A stretch of DNA of 64,000 nt from Candidatus Dormiibacterota bacterium (GCA_035544955.1 DASZZN010000029.1:124001-188000); one strand, 5' to 3'; shown: positions 41,148 to 49,968, numbered from the stretch's first letter. Program-made: numbers and translations. The notes: a model not told the origin generated them from the letters alone.

Positions 41148-43241
41148 GTGGCCAGAGTCGACCCGGAGAAGATCCGTAACGTCGCCCTGCTCGGGCATAG
41201 CCATGATGGCAAGACCAGCCTGGCCGAGGCGATGCTCTACGCGGGCGGAGCGGTCGAGCGGTTGGGACGCCCGGACGCCGGCAACACCACGTTCGACTTC
41301 GAGCCCGAAGAGATCAAGCGAAAGATCTCGATCGGCACTGCCATTGCGCACCTTACCTGGCAGGACCACAAAATCAACCTGCTCGATACGCCCGGATTCC
41401 AGGACTTCGCCGGCGATGTGTGCGGCGCCCTACGCGCGGCCGAGGGTGCCCTGCTTGTGGTCGGGGCGAGCACCGGAATCGTCGTTGGCACCGAGCTTGC
41501 CTGGCAGCAGCTGCGAGCCCGTGACCTCCCCACCCTGATCGTGGTGAACAAGATGGACAAGGAGAACTCCGACTACTGGAAGGTGGTCGACGGCTTCAAG
41601 GAGTTTTCTCCGCGTCCGGTGTCGATCCAGGCCCCCATCGGCCACGAGGCCGCGTTCAAGGGCGTAGTGGACCTGTTGACCCGCAAGGCGTACGAGTTCG
41701 ATCAGCAAGGGCGAGCCAAGGAGGTCCCCTTACCGAGCGACCTGGCTGCCGAGGTCGAGTCCCGGCGGTCGCCGCTGGTGGAGGCCGCGGCCGAGACGGA
41801 CGACGCGCTGCTGGAGAAATACCTGGAAAGCGGCGAGTTGAGTGATGCCGAGGTCACGGGGGCGCTCGCCAAAGGTGTGGCGGCCGCAGCGATCGTCCCG
41901 GTCCTCTGTACCGCCGCGGGCAAATCGATCGGCATCGGCACCTTGCTCGATGCCATGGTGGCGCTCCTGCCTTCGCCCAGGCAGGCCGCGCCAGTGGTGG
42001 CCGTGAATCCCCGCACCGACCAAGCCGAGACCCTGACGCGCGAGCCGGCGGGGCCGTTAGGCGCGATCGTCTTCAAGACGACCGCCGACCCCTTCGTGGG
42101 TCGCATCAGCTATGTGAAGGTGGTGTCCGGCGTTCTGACATCGAGCACCCCGCTGTTGAATGCGGCGAAGGACCAACCGGAGCGCGCCGGCACGATCGGC
42201 TATCCGAAAGGCAAGACGCTGGAAGCGGCGACCGAGGTGGTCGCCGGCGACATCGCGGGCATCAGCAAGCTGTCGGTCACGGCGACTGGCGACACGCTCG
42301 CCAGCCGGGACCATCCCTTGCGGCTTCCGCCGATCGAGTACCCGGAGCAGACGTTCAGCGCCGCCGTCGGCGCCAAGAACAAGGCCGACGAGGAAAAGGT
42401 GAACGCGGCGCTGGTCAAGCTGGTCGACGAAGACCCGACCCTGACGCTGGAGCATGAGCCGATCACGAAGGAGACGATCGTGCACGGCATGGGCGATATC
42501 CATCTCGATGTCGTGCTCGAGAAGATGAAGCGCAAGTACGGGGTGGAGGGCACGCTGGCCGTGCCGCGCGTGCCATACCAGGAAACGATCACCAGCAGCG
42601 CCAAGGCGGAGAAGAAATACAAGAAGCAGTCCGGCGGCGCCGGCCTCTACGGCCATTGCGTGATCGACATTGCGCCGGTCCCGCGCGGCACCGGGTTCGT
42701 CTGGGAAGACAAGATCTTCGGTGGCTCGATCCCGCAGAACTTCCGACCCTCGGTCGAGAGGGGCGTGCGAGAAACGATGGAGCAAGGGGTGCTGACCGGC
42801 AACCCGCTGGTGGACATCAAGGTCCGCCTGCTGGACGGATCCACGCACCAGGTCGACGGCAAGGACATCGCCTTCAAGCTGGCGGGCGCGATGGCGATGC
42901 GCCAGGCGGTCATGGATGCCAAGCCAGTGCTGCTCGAACCGATCATGGAGGTTGAGGTGCTGGTCCCCGAGCGGAACATGGGCGACGTCATCAGCGACCT
43001 GAACGGGAAGCGCGGCAAGATCGCAGGCATGGAGCCGTCCGGCGATCACATGGAAAAAGTGAAAGCCCAGGTCCCCCTGTCGTCGATGTACCGGTTCCCC
43101 ATCGACCTACGATCGATCACCCAGGGTCGGGGGAAGTACACGATGAAGTTTTCACACTACGAAGAGGTCCCCGCGCACGCGGCGCAGATGGTGATCGCGG
43201 CGTATCAGAAGTCGAAGGGCGGCGAGGAAGAGGAAGAGTAG
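41148..43241 (+). CDS. Elongation factor G-like GTPase
   Basis: A 697-residue translational GTPase with all EF-G domains. G1 is GHSHDGKTS at 16-24, G3 DTPGFQDF from residue 80, G4 NKMD at 134-137. Domain IV and V sequences (KQSGGAGLYGHCVIDI, KGGSIP-like FGGSIPQNF, ITQGRGKYTM) follow. Switch I reads KRKISIGTA instead of the RGITI of canonical EF-G, and the protein stands alone rather than in the rps12-rps7-fusA-tuf cluster. It therefore belongs to the EF-G-like (fusA2) group, whose role may be in recycling or stress translation. Confidence 0.9.
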   Translation: MARVDPEKIRNVALLGHSHDGKTSLAEAMLYAGGAVERLGRPDAGNTTFDFEPEEIKRKISIGTAIAHLTWQDHKINLLDTPGFQDFAGDVCGALRAAEGALLVVGASTGIVVGTELAWQQLRARDLPTLIVVNKMDKENSDYWKVVDGFKEFSPRPVSIQAPIGHEAAFKGVVDLLTRKAYEFDQQGRAKEVPLPSDLAAEVESRRSPLVEAAAETDDALLEKYLESGELSDAEVTGALAKGVAAAAIVPVLCTAAGKSIGIGTLLDAMVALLPSPRQAAPVVAVNPRTDQAETLTREPAGPLGAIVFKTTADPFVGRISYVKVVSGVLTSSTPLLNAAKDQPERAGTIGYPKGKTLEAATEVVAGDIAGISKLSVTATGDTLASRDHPLRLPPIEYPEQTFSAAVGAKNKADEEKVNAALVKLVDEDPTLTLEHEPITKETIVHGMGDIHLDVVLEKMKRKYGVEGTLAVPRVPYQETITSSAKAEKKYKKQSGGAGLYGHCVIDIAPVPRGTGFVWEDKIFGGSIPQNFRPSVERGVRETMEQGVLTGNPLVDIKVRLLDGSTHQVDGKDIAFKLAGAMAMRQAVMDAKPVLLEPIMEVEVLVPERNMGDVISDLNGKRGKIAGMEPSGDHMEKVKAQVPLSSMYRFPIDLRSITQGRGKYTMKFSHYEEVPAHAAQMVIAAYQKSKGGEEEEE

Positions 43242-43242
43242 G

Positions 43243-43788
43243 TCAGCGGCGGCTCGGGGCGGCCCAGAGCGGCACACCGGCCCAGGCCAGCCCGAGCAGT
43301 GTTTTCGCGTCCAGCAGCTCGCCGCTCTGGCGCAGCACCTGCAGGTCGTGCCAATCGAAGGGATTGACCTTGAACGACTCGTCGAGCTCGGGATGGGATT
43401 CCGTCGGCGAGAGGTCCTCGGCGAGGAAGAACGTCATTCGCTCATCGCAATACCCCGGCATCAAGTAAGCAGTGCCGAGCATCGTCCAGCGCTCGGCCTT
43501 GAAGCCGGCTTCCTCGGCGAGCTCCCGTCGCGCCGCCGTCGGGATGTCCTCGCCTGGCTTGTCGAGCGTACCCGCGGGGATCTCCCACAGCTCGCGACCG
43601 GCCACGTAGCGGAACTGGCGAACCAGAACGATGCGGCCGTCAGCAGCGCGCGGGATGATGCCGACCGAGCCGGGGTGCCGCACGATTTCCCTAATGGTCA
43701 GCTGCCCGCTCGGCAAGCGCACCCGGTCCCTGTAGACCCTGATGAGTTTGCCCGCATAAACTTCCTGACTTTCGACCCGTTCCTCCAT
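43243..43788 (-). CDS. Nudix hydrolase, ADP-ribose pyrophosphatase type
   Basis: A 181-residue Nudix enzyme. The Nudix box reads G, then EDIPTAARRELAEEAGF, with the required RE and EE pairs. The preceding RELWEIPAGTLD and following MPGYCDERMTFFLA are typical of ADP-ribose/NDP-sugar pyrophosphatases. It hydrolyses ADP-ribose to AMP and ribose 5-phosphate. ATG 43788 is chosen because MEERVESQEVYAGKLIRVYRD is the usual N-terminus; the longer frame upstream is unrelated. A macro-domain gene and a sugar kinase lie 1-2 kb away. Confidence 0.92.
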   Translation of the reverse strand: MEERVESQEVYAGKLIRVYRDRVRLPSGQLTIREIVRHPGSVGIIPRAADGRIVLVRQFRYVAGRELWEIPAGTLDKPGEDIPTAARRELAEEAGFKAERWTMLGTAYLMPGYCDERMTFFLAEDLSPTESHPELDESFKVNPFDWHDLQVLRQSGELLDAKTLLGLAWAGVPLWAAPSRR

Positions 43789-43815
43789 ACCGGGATTATC
43801 ATGGCTGCTTAGGTC

Positions 43816-44163
43816 ATGATCGAGCGCACCGTTCTCGAGATCGCACAGCATCGTTTCTGGTCCTGGCAGCGCCGCCACGCCCCGACACCGCGCAGCCAGC
43901 TGCGCGAAACCGATCAGCTGCTCGGTGCCATCGAGGAATGCCGAGTCCAGGAGCTGAAGTTGATCCCGACCCACATCTGGCGGCGGATCGTCCATCTGCT
44001 GGGCCAGCTGGATGGCGGCTATACGGAAAGGCTCGGTATCGACCGCTCGCTCGACCGGACCGCGGAAGTGTTGTTCGAGGCCCAGGAGGCGCTCATGGTG
44101 GCTGCACGAAGCCGCTGGCGCGGCCGGCCCGGCAACGTGGTCCCGCTCTTCCGCCGCCCATAA
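43816..44163 (+). CDS. Hypothetical protein
   Basis: A 115-residue basic, helical protein divergent from the Nudix gene (27 bases between starts). It contains LRETDQLLGAIEECRVQELKLIP and ends RGRPGNVVPLFRRP. No family recognised. Base composition matches its neighbours. Confidence 0.55.
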   Translation: MIERTVLEIAQHRFWSWQRRHAPTPRSQLRETDQLLGAIEECRVQELKLIPTHIWRRIVHLLGQLDGGYTERLGIDRSLDRTAEVLFEAQEALMVAARSRWRGRPGNVVPLFRRP

Positions 44164-44170
44164 GCGCCTA

Positions 44171-44184
44171 CGAACATATGTTTG
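44171..44184. promoter_or_regulatory. LexA (SOS) box of Gram-positive type
   Basis: CGAACATATGTTTG matches the CGAAC-N4-GTTYG consensus recognised by LexA of Gram-positive bacteria and many Chloroflexota relatives, with near-perfect dyad symmetry. It overlaps the -35 element (TTGCTT 44182-44187) of the promoter for the gene at 44217. The position is right for repression. Confidence 0.7.
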
Positions 44185-44210
44185 CTTTTCTGGAAAGTTT
44201 GTGCTAGCCT
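44182..44210 (+). promoter_or_regulatory. Promoter of 44217 gene, probably leaderless
   Basis: TTGCTT (44182-44187), 17 bases, TAGCCT (44205-44210). The ATG at 44217 falls about seven bases after the -10 box, where transcription should begin, so the message is probably leaderless. No Shine-Dalgarno is present, in agreement. Confidence 0.6.
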
Positions 44211-44216
44211 GCTCCC

Positions 44217-44678
44217 ATGGGCGAGATGGCAACACTGGTCGAAGGCACCCCCGGAAGCCGGGCGGTGGCGGACGTGGCGACCGTACCGCTGCTTCGCCGA
44301 GTGGTCGAGAGCCTGGCGACGATGCGGCCCGGCCGTTATACCGTCTATCTCGGCCGGCCTGACCCGGCGGCGGTCCGCGCCGAATGGGACCAGGAAGTGG
44401 CGCTGCTGCGGAGCGCGCGGCGCGCGGTCGTGACTACACCGGACACCACGCCCCTCCCCCAGGAGGCCGACCGTCGCGATCCCGGCCTCGGCTGGCTGGC
44501 CCACGTCTGGTTCAGCGCCGTCATGGGAGACGATACGGCGATGGCCGTGATCTGCCGGCCCGACGCCGCCCATCCCGAGGAAGCCTGGCTGCTCACCGAT
44601 CCGACCGCGGTGCGCCGATTCGTCGCCGCCGTCGAAGGTGAGCTCGCTCGACCCGACCCGCAGCTGCTCGCGGTGTAG
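44217..44678 (+). CDS. Hypothetical protein under a LexA box
   Basis: A 153-residue soluble protein beginning MGEMATLVEGTPGSRAVADV. It contains TVYLGRPDPAAVRAEWDQEV and LGWLAHVWFSAVMGDDTAMAVI, an alpha/beta pattern. I do not recognise the family. The LexA-type operator on its promoter suggests induction by DNA damage, for example as an ImuA/SulA-like accessory, but no sequence motif supports either name. PfkB and macro-domain genes follow on the same strand 22 bases later. Confidence 0.65.
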   Translation: MGEMATLVEGTPGSRAVADVATVPLLRRVVESLATMRPGRYTVYLGRPDPAAVRAEWDQEVALLRSARRAVVTTPDTTPLPQEADRRDPGLGWLAHVWFSAVMGDDTAMAVICRPDAAHPEEAWLLTDPTAVRRFVAAVEGELARPDPQLLAV

Positions 44679-44700
44679 ACCTCCGTAGAATTGGGGCCGC

Positions 44701-45633
44701 GTGACGCCCCCCAACAAGCCCTGGCCCGTGCTCGTCGCCGGCACTATTACCCGCGACGATGTCCGCACGCCAATGGGCGTCAACACGGACGGCCTCGGTG
44801 GATCGGCCACGTACTTCACGCTCGCGGCGCGCTTGTTCGCTCCCGTGTGGGTCGTTGGGACGGCCGGCCCCGACTTCATGCATGCGTTCCAGGCCGCGAT
44901 GAAAGGCACCGGTGCTGACCTCCGGAGCACGGTGACCTCCGAGCTCCCCACCTATCGATGGTTTGCCGAGCATGACTATGAGACCGGCACCACCCGCAAC
45001 GAGCGCTCTGATCAGGGCGCGTACCGCGGCTTCACCCCGGTCCTCAGCGCCGACCAGCGCAAGGCCAAGATCGTTTTCCTCGGCAGCATGGAGCCGCGTC
45101 ATCAGATGCGGGTCCTCGAACAGCTCGACGACCCGTGGCTCGTCGCGGGCGACACGATGAAGCTCTACATTCGCGAGCAGCCGGATGCCCTCGAACCGGT
45201 TCTCCAGCGGCTCGACTACATGTTCCTCAACGCCTCGGAGGCGATGGCGCTGGCGAAGGTCGAAACCATCGAGGAGGCGTCAGAGCAGCTGCGCCGTCGC
45301 TTCACGTTGCGCGGGCTCGTCATCAAGGAGGGGCCGAAAGGCGCCACCCTCTACCGTCACGGTGAGGACATTCACCTTCCCGCCCTACCCGTCGATCCGC
45401 CCATTGACCCGACCGGCGCGGGCGACGCAGTGGCCGCCGGGTTCCTCGGATGCCTCGCCGAACAGCAGGTGGAGACCGACGACTCGGTGCGCCTGGCACT
45501 CGGGTACGCCATGGTGATGGCGTCCTTCACCATCCAGCATTTCAGCGTGCGCGGCTTGCAGCCCATTACGCGCGAGGACGTCGAGGCGCGGATGGCATCG
45601 ATGGCGTGGCTCCCGTCGATATCCAGGGGATGA
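44701..45633 (+). CDS. PfkB-family carbohydrate/nucleoside kinase
   Basis: A 310-residue ribokinase-fold protein. The N-terminal GLGGSATYFTLAARLF corresponds to the GG substrate region. LVIKEGPKGATLYRHG and the signature DPTGAGDAVAAGFLGCL, with the catalytic Asp, lie in the C-terminal third. Substrates of this branch include ribose, adenosine and other sugars. The GTG start is at 44701. The stop overlaps the macro-domain ATG (ATGA), so the two are coupled. Confidence 0.9.
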   Translation: MTPPNKPWPVLVAGTITRDDVRTPMGVNTDGLGGSATYFTLAARLFAPVWVVGTAGPDFMHAFQAAMKGTGADLRSTVTSELPTYRWFAEHDYETGTTRNERSDQGAYRGFTPVLSADQRKAKIVFLGSMEPRHQMRVLEQLDDPWLVAGDTMKLYIREQPDALEPVLQRLDYMFLNASEAMALAKVETIEEASEQLRRRFTLRGLVIKEGPKGATLYRHGEDIHLPALPVDPPIDPTGAGDAVAAGFLGCLAEQQVETDDSVRLALGYAMVMASFTIQHFSVRGLQPITREDVEARMASMAWLPSISRG

Positions 45634-46211
45634 GCTGGCAGGCTGGGAGCCTGACGGTCGAGGTCCTGCAGGGCGACCTGACGCAACAGGATGTCGACGC
45701 CATCGTCAATGCGGCCAACAACGACCTGGAGCTTGGTGCCGGCGTTGCCGGGGCCATCGCCCGTGCCGGTGGTCCGACGATTCAGGCTGAGTGCCGGGCG
45801 ATCGGCCGCATCGCGGTCGGCGATGCCGCCATCACCGGCGGGGGGACGTTGACGGCGCGCTATGTCATCCATGCGACAAGCATGCGCCTGGGCGGTCGGA
45901 CCAACGCCGAGAGTTTGCGCGGCTCGACACGGCGCAGCCTCGAGATCGCCAAGGCGAACGAACTGCGGTCGGTCGCGTTTCCTGCCGTCGGCACCGGGGT
46001 CGCCCACTTCCCGATGAACGAGTGCGCCCGGATCATGCTGGAAGAGGTGGTGGCGCACGGCAGGAATCCGACCAGCATCCGCGAGGTTCGCTTTGTCCTC
46101 TTCGGCGCGGAGGCGGAGGCCGCGTTCCGCAACGAGGCGCGCCGCCAGCTAGTGGCCGCTGAACAGTCCGGGGAAGAAGATCGAGGCAAGGAACGCCAGC
46201 GTCACGAATGA
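45630..46211 (+). CDS. Macro domain (ADP-ribose-binding) protein
   Basis: A 193-residue macro domain. VEVLQGDLTQQDVDAIVNAANN, LGAGVAGAIARAGG and VAFPAVGTGVAHFP are the adenine- and ribose-phosphate-binding loops. Members bind ADP-ribose and often remove it from proteins or deacetylate O-acetyl-ADP-ribose. ATG 45630 overlaps the PfkB stop. The last 63 bases overlap the convergent Nramp-related gene, so the C-terminal KERQRHE tail is probably not important. Confidence 0.92.
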   Translation: MSWQAGSLTVEVLQGDLTQQDVDAIVNAANNDLELGAGVAGAIARAGGPTIQAECRAIGRIAVGDAAITGGGTLTARYVIHATSMRLGGRTNAESLRGSTRRSLEIAKANELRSVAFPAVGTGVAHFPMNECARIMLEEVVAHGRNPTSIREVRFVLFGAEAEAAFRNEARRQLVAAEQSGEEDRGKERQRHE

Positions 46212-47456
46212 CAGAAAGACGAAGACGATCCCACTGAAGACGTTGAAGAGTGCCGTATTCGCGTAGCGTCCCATGACGCGCTTGTCGTTCGCCAGCAACA
46301 TCAGGATCGGTAAGAGCAACGGCAGCATCAGACCGTTGACGATGTTCGGAAGGTTCGTGATCAGTGCGAGGGGAGCGCCCGGGAACATCGCGATCGCGGC
46401 CCCCAACACGATCATCGTGGTGTAGATCGTCAAGAAAGCGGGGGCCTCTCTGAATGACTTGTCGATGCCGCGCTCCCAGCCAAACGCCTCCGTGATGGCG
46501 TACGTGGTCGAGAGGGGAAGCACGGACGCCGCCATCAGCGAGGCGTTGAGCAGCCCGATTGCGAAGAGTTGCTCCGCGTACTGGCCGGCCAGTGGCTTGA
46601 GGGCCAGGGCGATCTTGGCGAAGGCTGAAGGGTCCGCCGGGTCGACGGGCACGTGGTGGACAAAAACCGTGGCACCCGTCGCCACGATGATGAAGAAGGC
46701 CACCACATTCAGCGCGAGAATCCCGGTGTATGTATCGATGCGTTCGAATCGCAGTTGGCTCGGATGGAGACCCTTATCGGCCACATTCGACTGCTGAAAG
46801 AAGGCCATCCAGGGCGTGATCGTCGTGCCGACGATCGTGATGAAGATCAAGAGGTAGGACGCCGTGAAGTGAAACGTCGGCACGACGGTGTGGTGGATCA
46901 CTTCATTCCATTTCGGATGAGCCAGGATGGCCGAGACGATGTATGAGACGAATACGAGGCTGAGAATCAGCAACAGTCGTTCGACCACACGAAACGAGCC
47001 GCGTAGGACGAGGAACCAGACGAACACCGCGGCCAGCGGGATCGCGATGTAGCGGGCGAAGTCACCGAAGAGGAGTTGCGAGGCGCCGGCGATGCCGGCG
47101 AACTCGGCCACGGTCGTCGCGGCGTTGGCGATGAAGAGCAGCAGCATGACCCAGACCGTCGGCGCCACCCCGAACCGTTCGCGAATCATGTCGGAGAGTC
47201 CCTTGCCGGTGACCGTTCCCATCCGAGCGACCATTTCCTGGATGGCGACGAGGCAAAACGCGGTGACGATCAGCAGCCATAACAGGTCATAGCCAAACTG
47301 CGACCCAGCGAGCGCGTATCCCGTGACTCCTGTGGCGTCGTTGTCGACCGTACCGGTGATAATTCCCGGCCCCGCCACCGAGAGCAGCATGAGGAGCCGA
47401 ACCCGCCGGCTCCGGAGTGCTCCGAGCGACCGCTGCAGCGCCTTCGGCTGCGCCAC
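46149..47456 (-). CDS. Nramp-related (SLC11-like) metal transporter with altered metal site
   Basis: About 435 residues with some eleven membrane helices of the SLC11 fold. The canonical Nramp helix-1 motif DPGN is replaced by DNDATG (about residues 38-43), and the helix-6 MPH motif by ITPWMAFFQQS. Loss of these soft-metal ligands is the mark of Nramp-related magnesium transporters rather than Mn/Fe carriers. It lies eight bases after a gene for a soluble MgtE-type Mg2+ sensor, which supports Mg2+ as substrate. GTG 47456 is chosen; an ATG at 47525 would overlap the upstream gene by 62 bases. Confidence 0.85.
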   Translation of the reverse strand: MAQPKALQRSLGALRSRRVRLLMLLSVAGPGIITGTVDNDATGVTGYALAGSQFGYDLLWLLIVTAFCLVAIQEMVARMGTVTGKGLSDMIRERFGVAPTVWVMLLLFIANAATTVAEFAGIAGASQLLFGDFARYIAIPLAAVFVWFLVLRGSFRVVERLLLILSLVFVSYIVSAILAHPKWNEVIHHTVVPTFHFTASYLLIFITIVGTTITPWMAFFQQSNVADKGLHPSQLRFERIDTYTGILALNVVAFFIIVATGATVFVHHVPVDPADPSAFAKIALALKPLAGQYAEQLFAIGLLNASLMAASVLPLSTTYAITEAFGWERGIDKSFREAPAFLTIYTTMIVLGAAIAMFPGAPLALITNLPNIVNGLMLPLLLPILMLLANDKRVMGRYANTALFNVFSGIVFVFLSFVTLAFLASIFFPGLFSGH

Positions 47457-47463
47457 CGTCTTC

Positions 47464-48717
47464 TTAGAAGATCCGTCGGCGGCGTCCGCCGGCCCGCGCC
47501 GGCATGACCCGCTCCATGACGTCATCGACCGTCACGATGCCGTGGATTCGGTTGTGCTCGTCGACCACCGGCACGGCCAGGAGGTTGTACTTCGAGGTCA
47601 CCTCGGCGACCTCGCGCGGCCCGGCGTCGAGCCGGACGGAAATCACGTTCTTGATCATGAAGTCGCGGATCTTGGTCTCGGGCTTGGCCACGATCAGGTC
47701 GCGCAGGGACAGGACGCCCAGCAGATGCTCCTCCTCGTCGATGACGTAGACGTAATAGACGCTCTCGGCATCCGGCTCGAGCTCGCGCAGGCGTTCGATC
47801 GCCTCAGCGGCGGTCAGGGTATGCAGCACGGCGACGTACTCGGTGGTCATCAGGCCACCGGCCGTGTCCTCGCGATAGGCGAGCAGCTCCTCGACGTCGC
47901 CCGCCTCGTCTTCCTCCATTTTCTGCAGCAGCTGTTGAGCCCGCTCGCGCGGCATATCGGCCAACAAGTCCGCAACCTCGTCGGGGGCCATCGCTTCCAG
48001 GATGTCCGACGCGCGCTCGACGTCAAGACGTTCCAGGATGGAGGCCTGCATCTGCGGCTCGTCGATCTCCTCCAGGGTATCGGCGGCCTTCTCATCGTCG
48101 AGGGCGGCGAAGACCGCATTGCGATCGTCTGGGCTGAGCTCGTTGACGATATCCGCGATGTCGGCCGGGTGCAGCTTGGCGAGCTTGGTGTGGGCGATCC
48201 GAAGCTTGACCGAGCTAATGTCGGTCTTCACCGGGTCGACCGCCTCCCAGGAGATCAGCTTTTGTGGCCAATCCAGGCCGAGGGCGGCGGTAATCCGGCG
48301 CCCCAGCCCCTCGAGCCCGACGCGCCGCGCCAGCCCCCGGCTGCCGATATCGACACCGATCACGAGCATCGACCCTTCCACCTGGGACAGCTGCAGGTCA
48401 TTCACCCGCACCACCCGGCGGCCGTCCATGTCGACGATCTGTTTGTCCAGAATCTGCCGCGCAAGCCACAGCTCGGTATCGGCGCGGCTGTGCGGCTGTA
48501 AGCTGGCGGCATCGACTTTCAGGCTGAGCTCTTTGTTGTCCCAGCTGCGAACCACCGACCAGTCGACGGAGCGCACCTTTCGGCTGTTCTTCAGGATGAC
48601 CCCGGTGACCTTGGGAAAGGGCTCGGTCATCACCACAACGAGGTCTCGAACTCGCCCGACGCGATGCTGTCGAACGTCGACAACCTCAGCGTTGAGGAAG
48701 TCGCTGAGGAAGATCAA
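47464..48717 (-). CDS. Soluble MgtE-type Mg2+ sensor (PRC-barrel, MgtE_N, CBS pair), no membrane domain
   Basis: A 417-residue cytosolic protein. Residues 1-70 are PRC-barrel-like (AEVVDVRQHRVGRVRDLVVV) and 85-160 a second barrel-like segment. Residues 180-280 are the helical superhelix of MgtE (LHPADIADIVNELSPDDRN, LLADMPRERAQQLLQKM). Two CBS repeats fill 287-405 (YREDTAGGLMTTEYVAV, YNLLAVPVVDEHNRIHGIV). It ends [17 protein letters not shown] with no transmembrane helices, so it is the sensor half of MgtE alone. It is placed between fabF and an Nramp-related transporter gene and likely gates or stabilises that transporter (inference). Confidence 0.9.
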   Translation of the reverse strand: MIFLSDFLNAEVVDVRQHRVGRVRDLVVVMTEPFPKVTGVILKNSRKVRSVDWSVVRSWDNKELSLKVDAASLQPHSRADTELWLARQILDKQIVDMDGRRVVRVNDLQLSQVEGSMLVIGVDIGSRGLARRVGLEGLGRRITAALGLDWPQKLISWEAVDPVKTDISSVKLRIAHTKLAKLHPADIADIVNELSPDDRNAVFAALDDEKAADTLEEIDEPQMQASILERLDVERASDILEAMAPDEVADLLADMPRERAQQLLQKMEEDEAGDVEELLAYREDTAGGLMTTEYVAVLHTLTAAEAIERLRELEPDAESVYYVYVIDEEEHLLGVLSLRDLIVAKPETKIRDFMIKNVISVRLDAGPREVAEVTSKYNLLAVPVVDEHNRIHGIVTVDDVMERVMPARAGGRRRRIF

Positions 48718-48720
48718 ACG

Positions 48721-49968
48721 CTAGCCTCGGAATTGCTTGAAGAGCAAGGACGCGTTGTGGCCGCCGAAGCCAAAGGAGTTCGACAGCGCCAGTTTGATGT
48801 CGAGCTCGCGCGCGCCCTCTGGGATGTAGTCGAGGTCACATTGCGGGTCCGGATGCTCGAGGTTGATGGTGGGCGGCGCCACGCCTTCCTCGACGGCCTT
48901 CACGGAAATCACCGCTTCGACCGAGCCGGCGGCGCCGAGCAGATGTCCCAGCATCGATTTGGTCGAGCTGATCGGGATTCGGTACGCGGCGTCGCCAAAA
49001 ATATCTTTGAATGCGAGCGTTTCCGCAACGTCGCCCAGTTGGGTCGCTGTCCCATGGGCGTTGATGTAGCTCACGTCTTCCGGCGCGACCCGCGCTTTGG
49101 CCAGGGTGCGCTTCATCGCCTGGGCTGCGCCGGCGCCAACTGGATCGGGCGCCGTGATGTGGCCGGCGTCCGCGGTCGCGCCGTAGCCAACGATCTCGGC
49201 GATGATCGGCGCACCGCGTTTCCGCGCTGACTCGAGCTCCTCGAGGATCAAGATCCCGGCTCCTTCCCCCATCACGAAGCCGTCGCGCTCCAGGTCGAAC
49301 GGGCGGCTCGCCCTGGTGGCTTCGATGTCGCGCGTCGATACGGCACGCGAGGCGCAGAACGCGGCCAGCGCCAGCGGCGTGACGCACGCCTCACTACCGC
49401 CCGCGATCATGGCCATGGCGTCGCCCCGACGGATCGTTTCGAAGGCCTCGCCAATGGCGTGCGCACCGGAACTGCAAGCAGAAACCGTGCAGAAGTTCGG
49501 GCCGCGGGCACCCGTGGCGATTGAGATCTGGCCGGCGCCCATGTCCGCGATCATCATCGGCACGGTGAAGGGACTGATGCGAGACGGTCCACGTTCCTTG
49601 AGGATGGTGTGCGCCTCCTCGATCATCTCCAGGCCGCCGATCGCGCTCCCCACGATGACACCGACCCGGTCTCGGTTCGCCTCGGTGACCTGGAGCCCTG
49701 AGCCTTCGAGCGCTTCGCGGGTGGCGACCATGGCGAACTGGACGAATCGCGACATCCGGCGCGCCTCCTTCCGGTCGAGGCGAGCCTCAGGCTTGAAATC
49801 CACTACCTCACTCGCCACCTTGCTCGGCATAGCCGATGGATCGAAGGTCTGCACGCGGCGCACGCCCGATCGGCCAGCCTTGACGGCCTCCCAGGTCTCA
49901 CGCGTGGTGTGACCAAGCGAGGTGATGGCGCCGGTGCCGGTGACCACGACTCGCGTACCATTTACCAT
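48721..49968 (-). CDS. fabF: 3-oxoacyl-ACP synthase II
   Basis: A 415-residue condensing enzyme with the full Cys-His-His set: VSACSSGAHA, INAHGTATQLGD and MLGHLLGAAGS. It extends acyl-ACP with malonyl-ACP. It begins seven bases inside the end of the FabH-like gene and stops four bases before the MgtE-type gene. A second intact fabF lies at 52324. Having two may reflect different chain-length preferences or pairing with the degenerate FabH-like protein. Confidence 0.96.
   Translation of the reverse strand: MVNGTRVVVTGTGAITSLGHTTRETWEAVKAGRSGVRRVQTFDPSAMPSKVASEVVDFKPEARLDRKEARRMSRFVQFAMVATREALEGSGLQVTEANRDRVGVIVGSAIGGLEMIEEAHTILKERGPSRISPFTVPMMIADMGAGQISIATGARGPNFCTVSACSSGAHAIGEAFETIRRGDAMAMIAGGSEACVTPLALAAFCASRAVSTRDIEATRASRPFDLERDGFVMGEGAGILILEELESARKRGAPIIAEIVGYGATADAGHITAPDPVGAGAAQAMKRTLAKARVAPEDVSYINAHGTATQLGDVAETLAFKDIFGDAAYRIPISSTKSMLGHLLGAAGSVEAVISVKAVEEGVAPPTINLEHPDPQCDLDYIPEGARELDIKLALSNSFGFGGHNASLLFKQFRG

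Noticed and set aside
40142-43049. Long minus-strand frames over moeA and the EF-G-like gene
   Set aside because: Both sense genes are unmistakable; the antisense frames show only Arg/Asp/His-rich sequence.
46212-47525. Simple naming of the transporter as a manganese transporter (MntH)
   Set aside because: The DPGN and MPH metal motifs of MntH are replaced, so the Mn name would mislead.
47323-48501. 392-residue plus-strand frame
   Set aside because: Antisense to the MgtE-type sensor, with no domain similarity.
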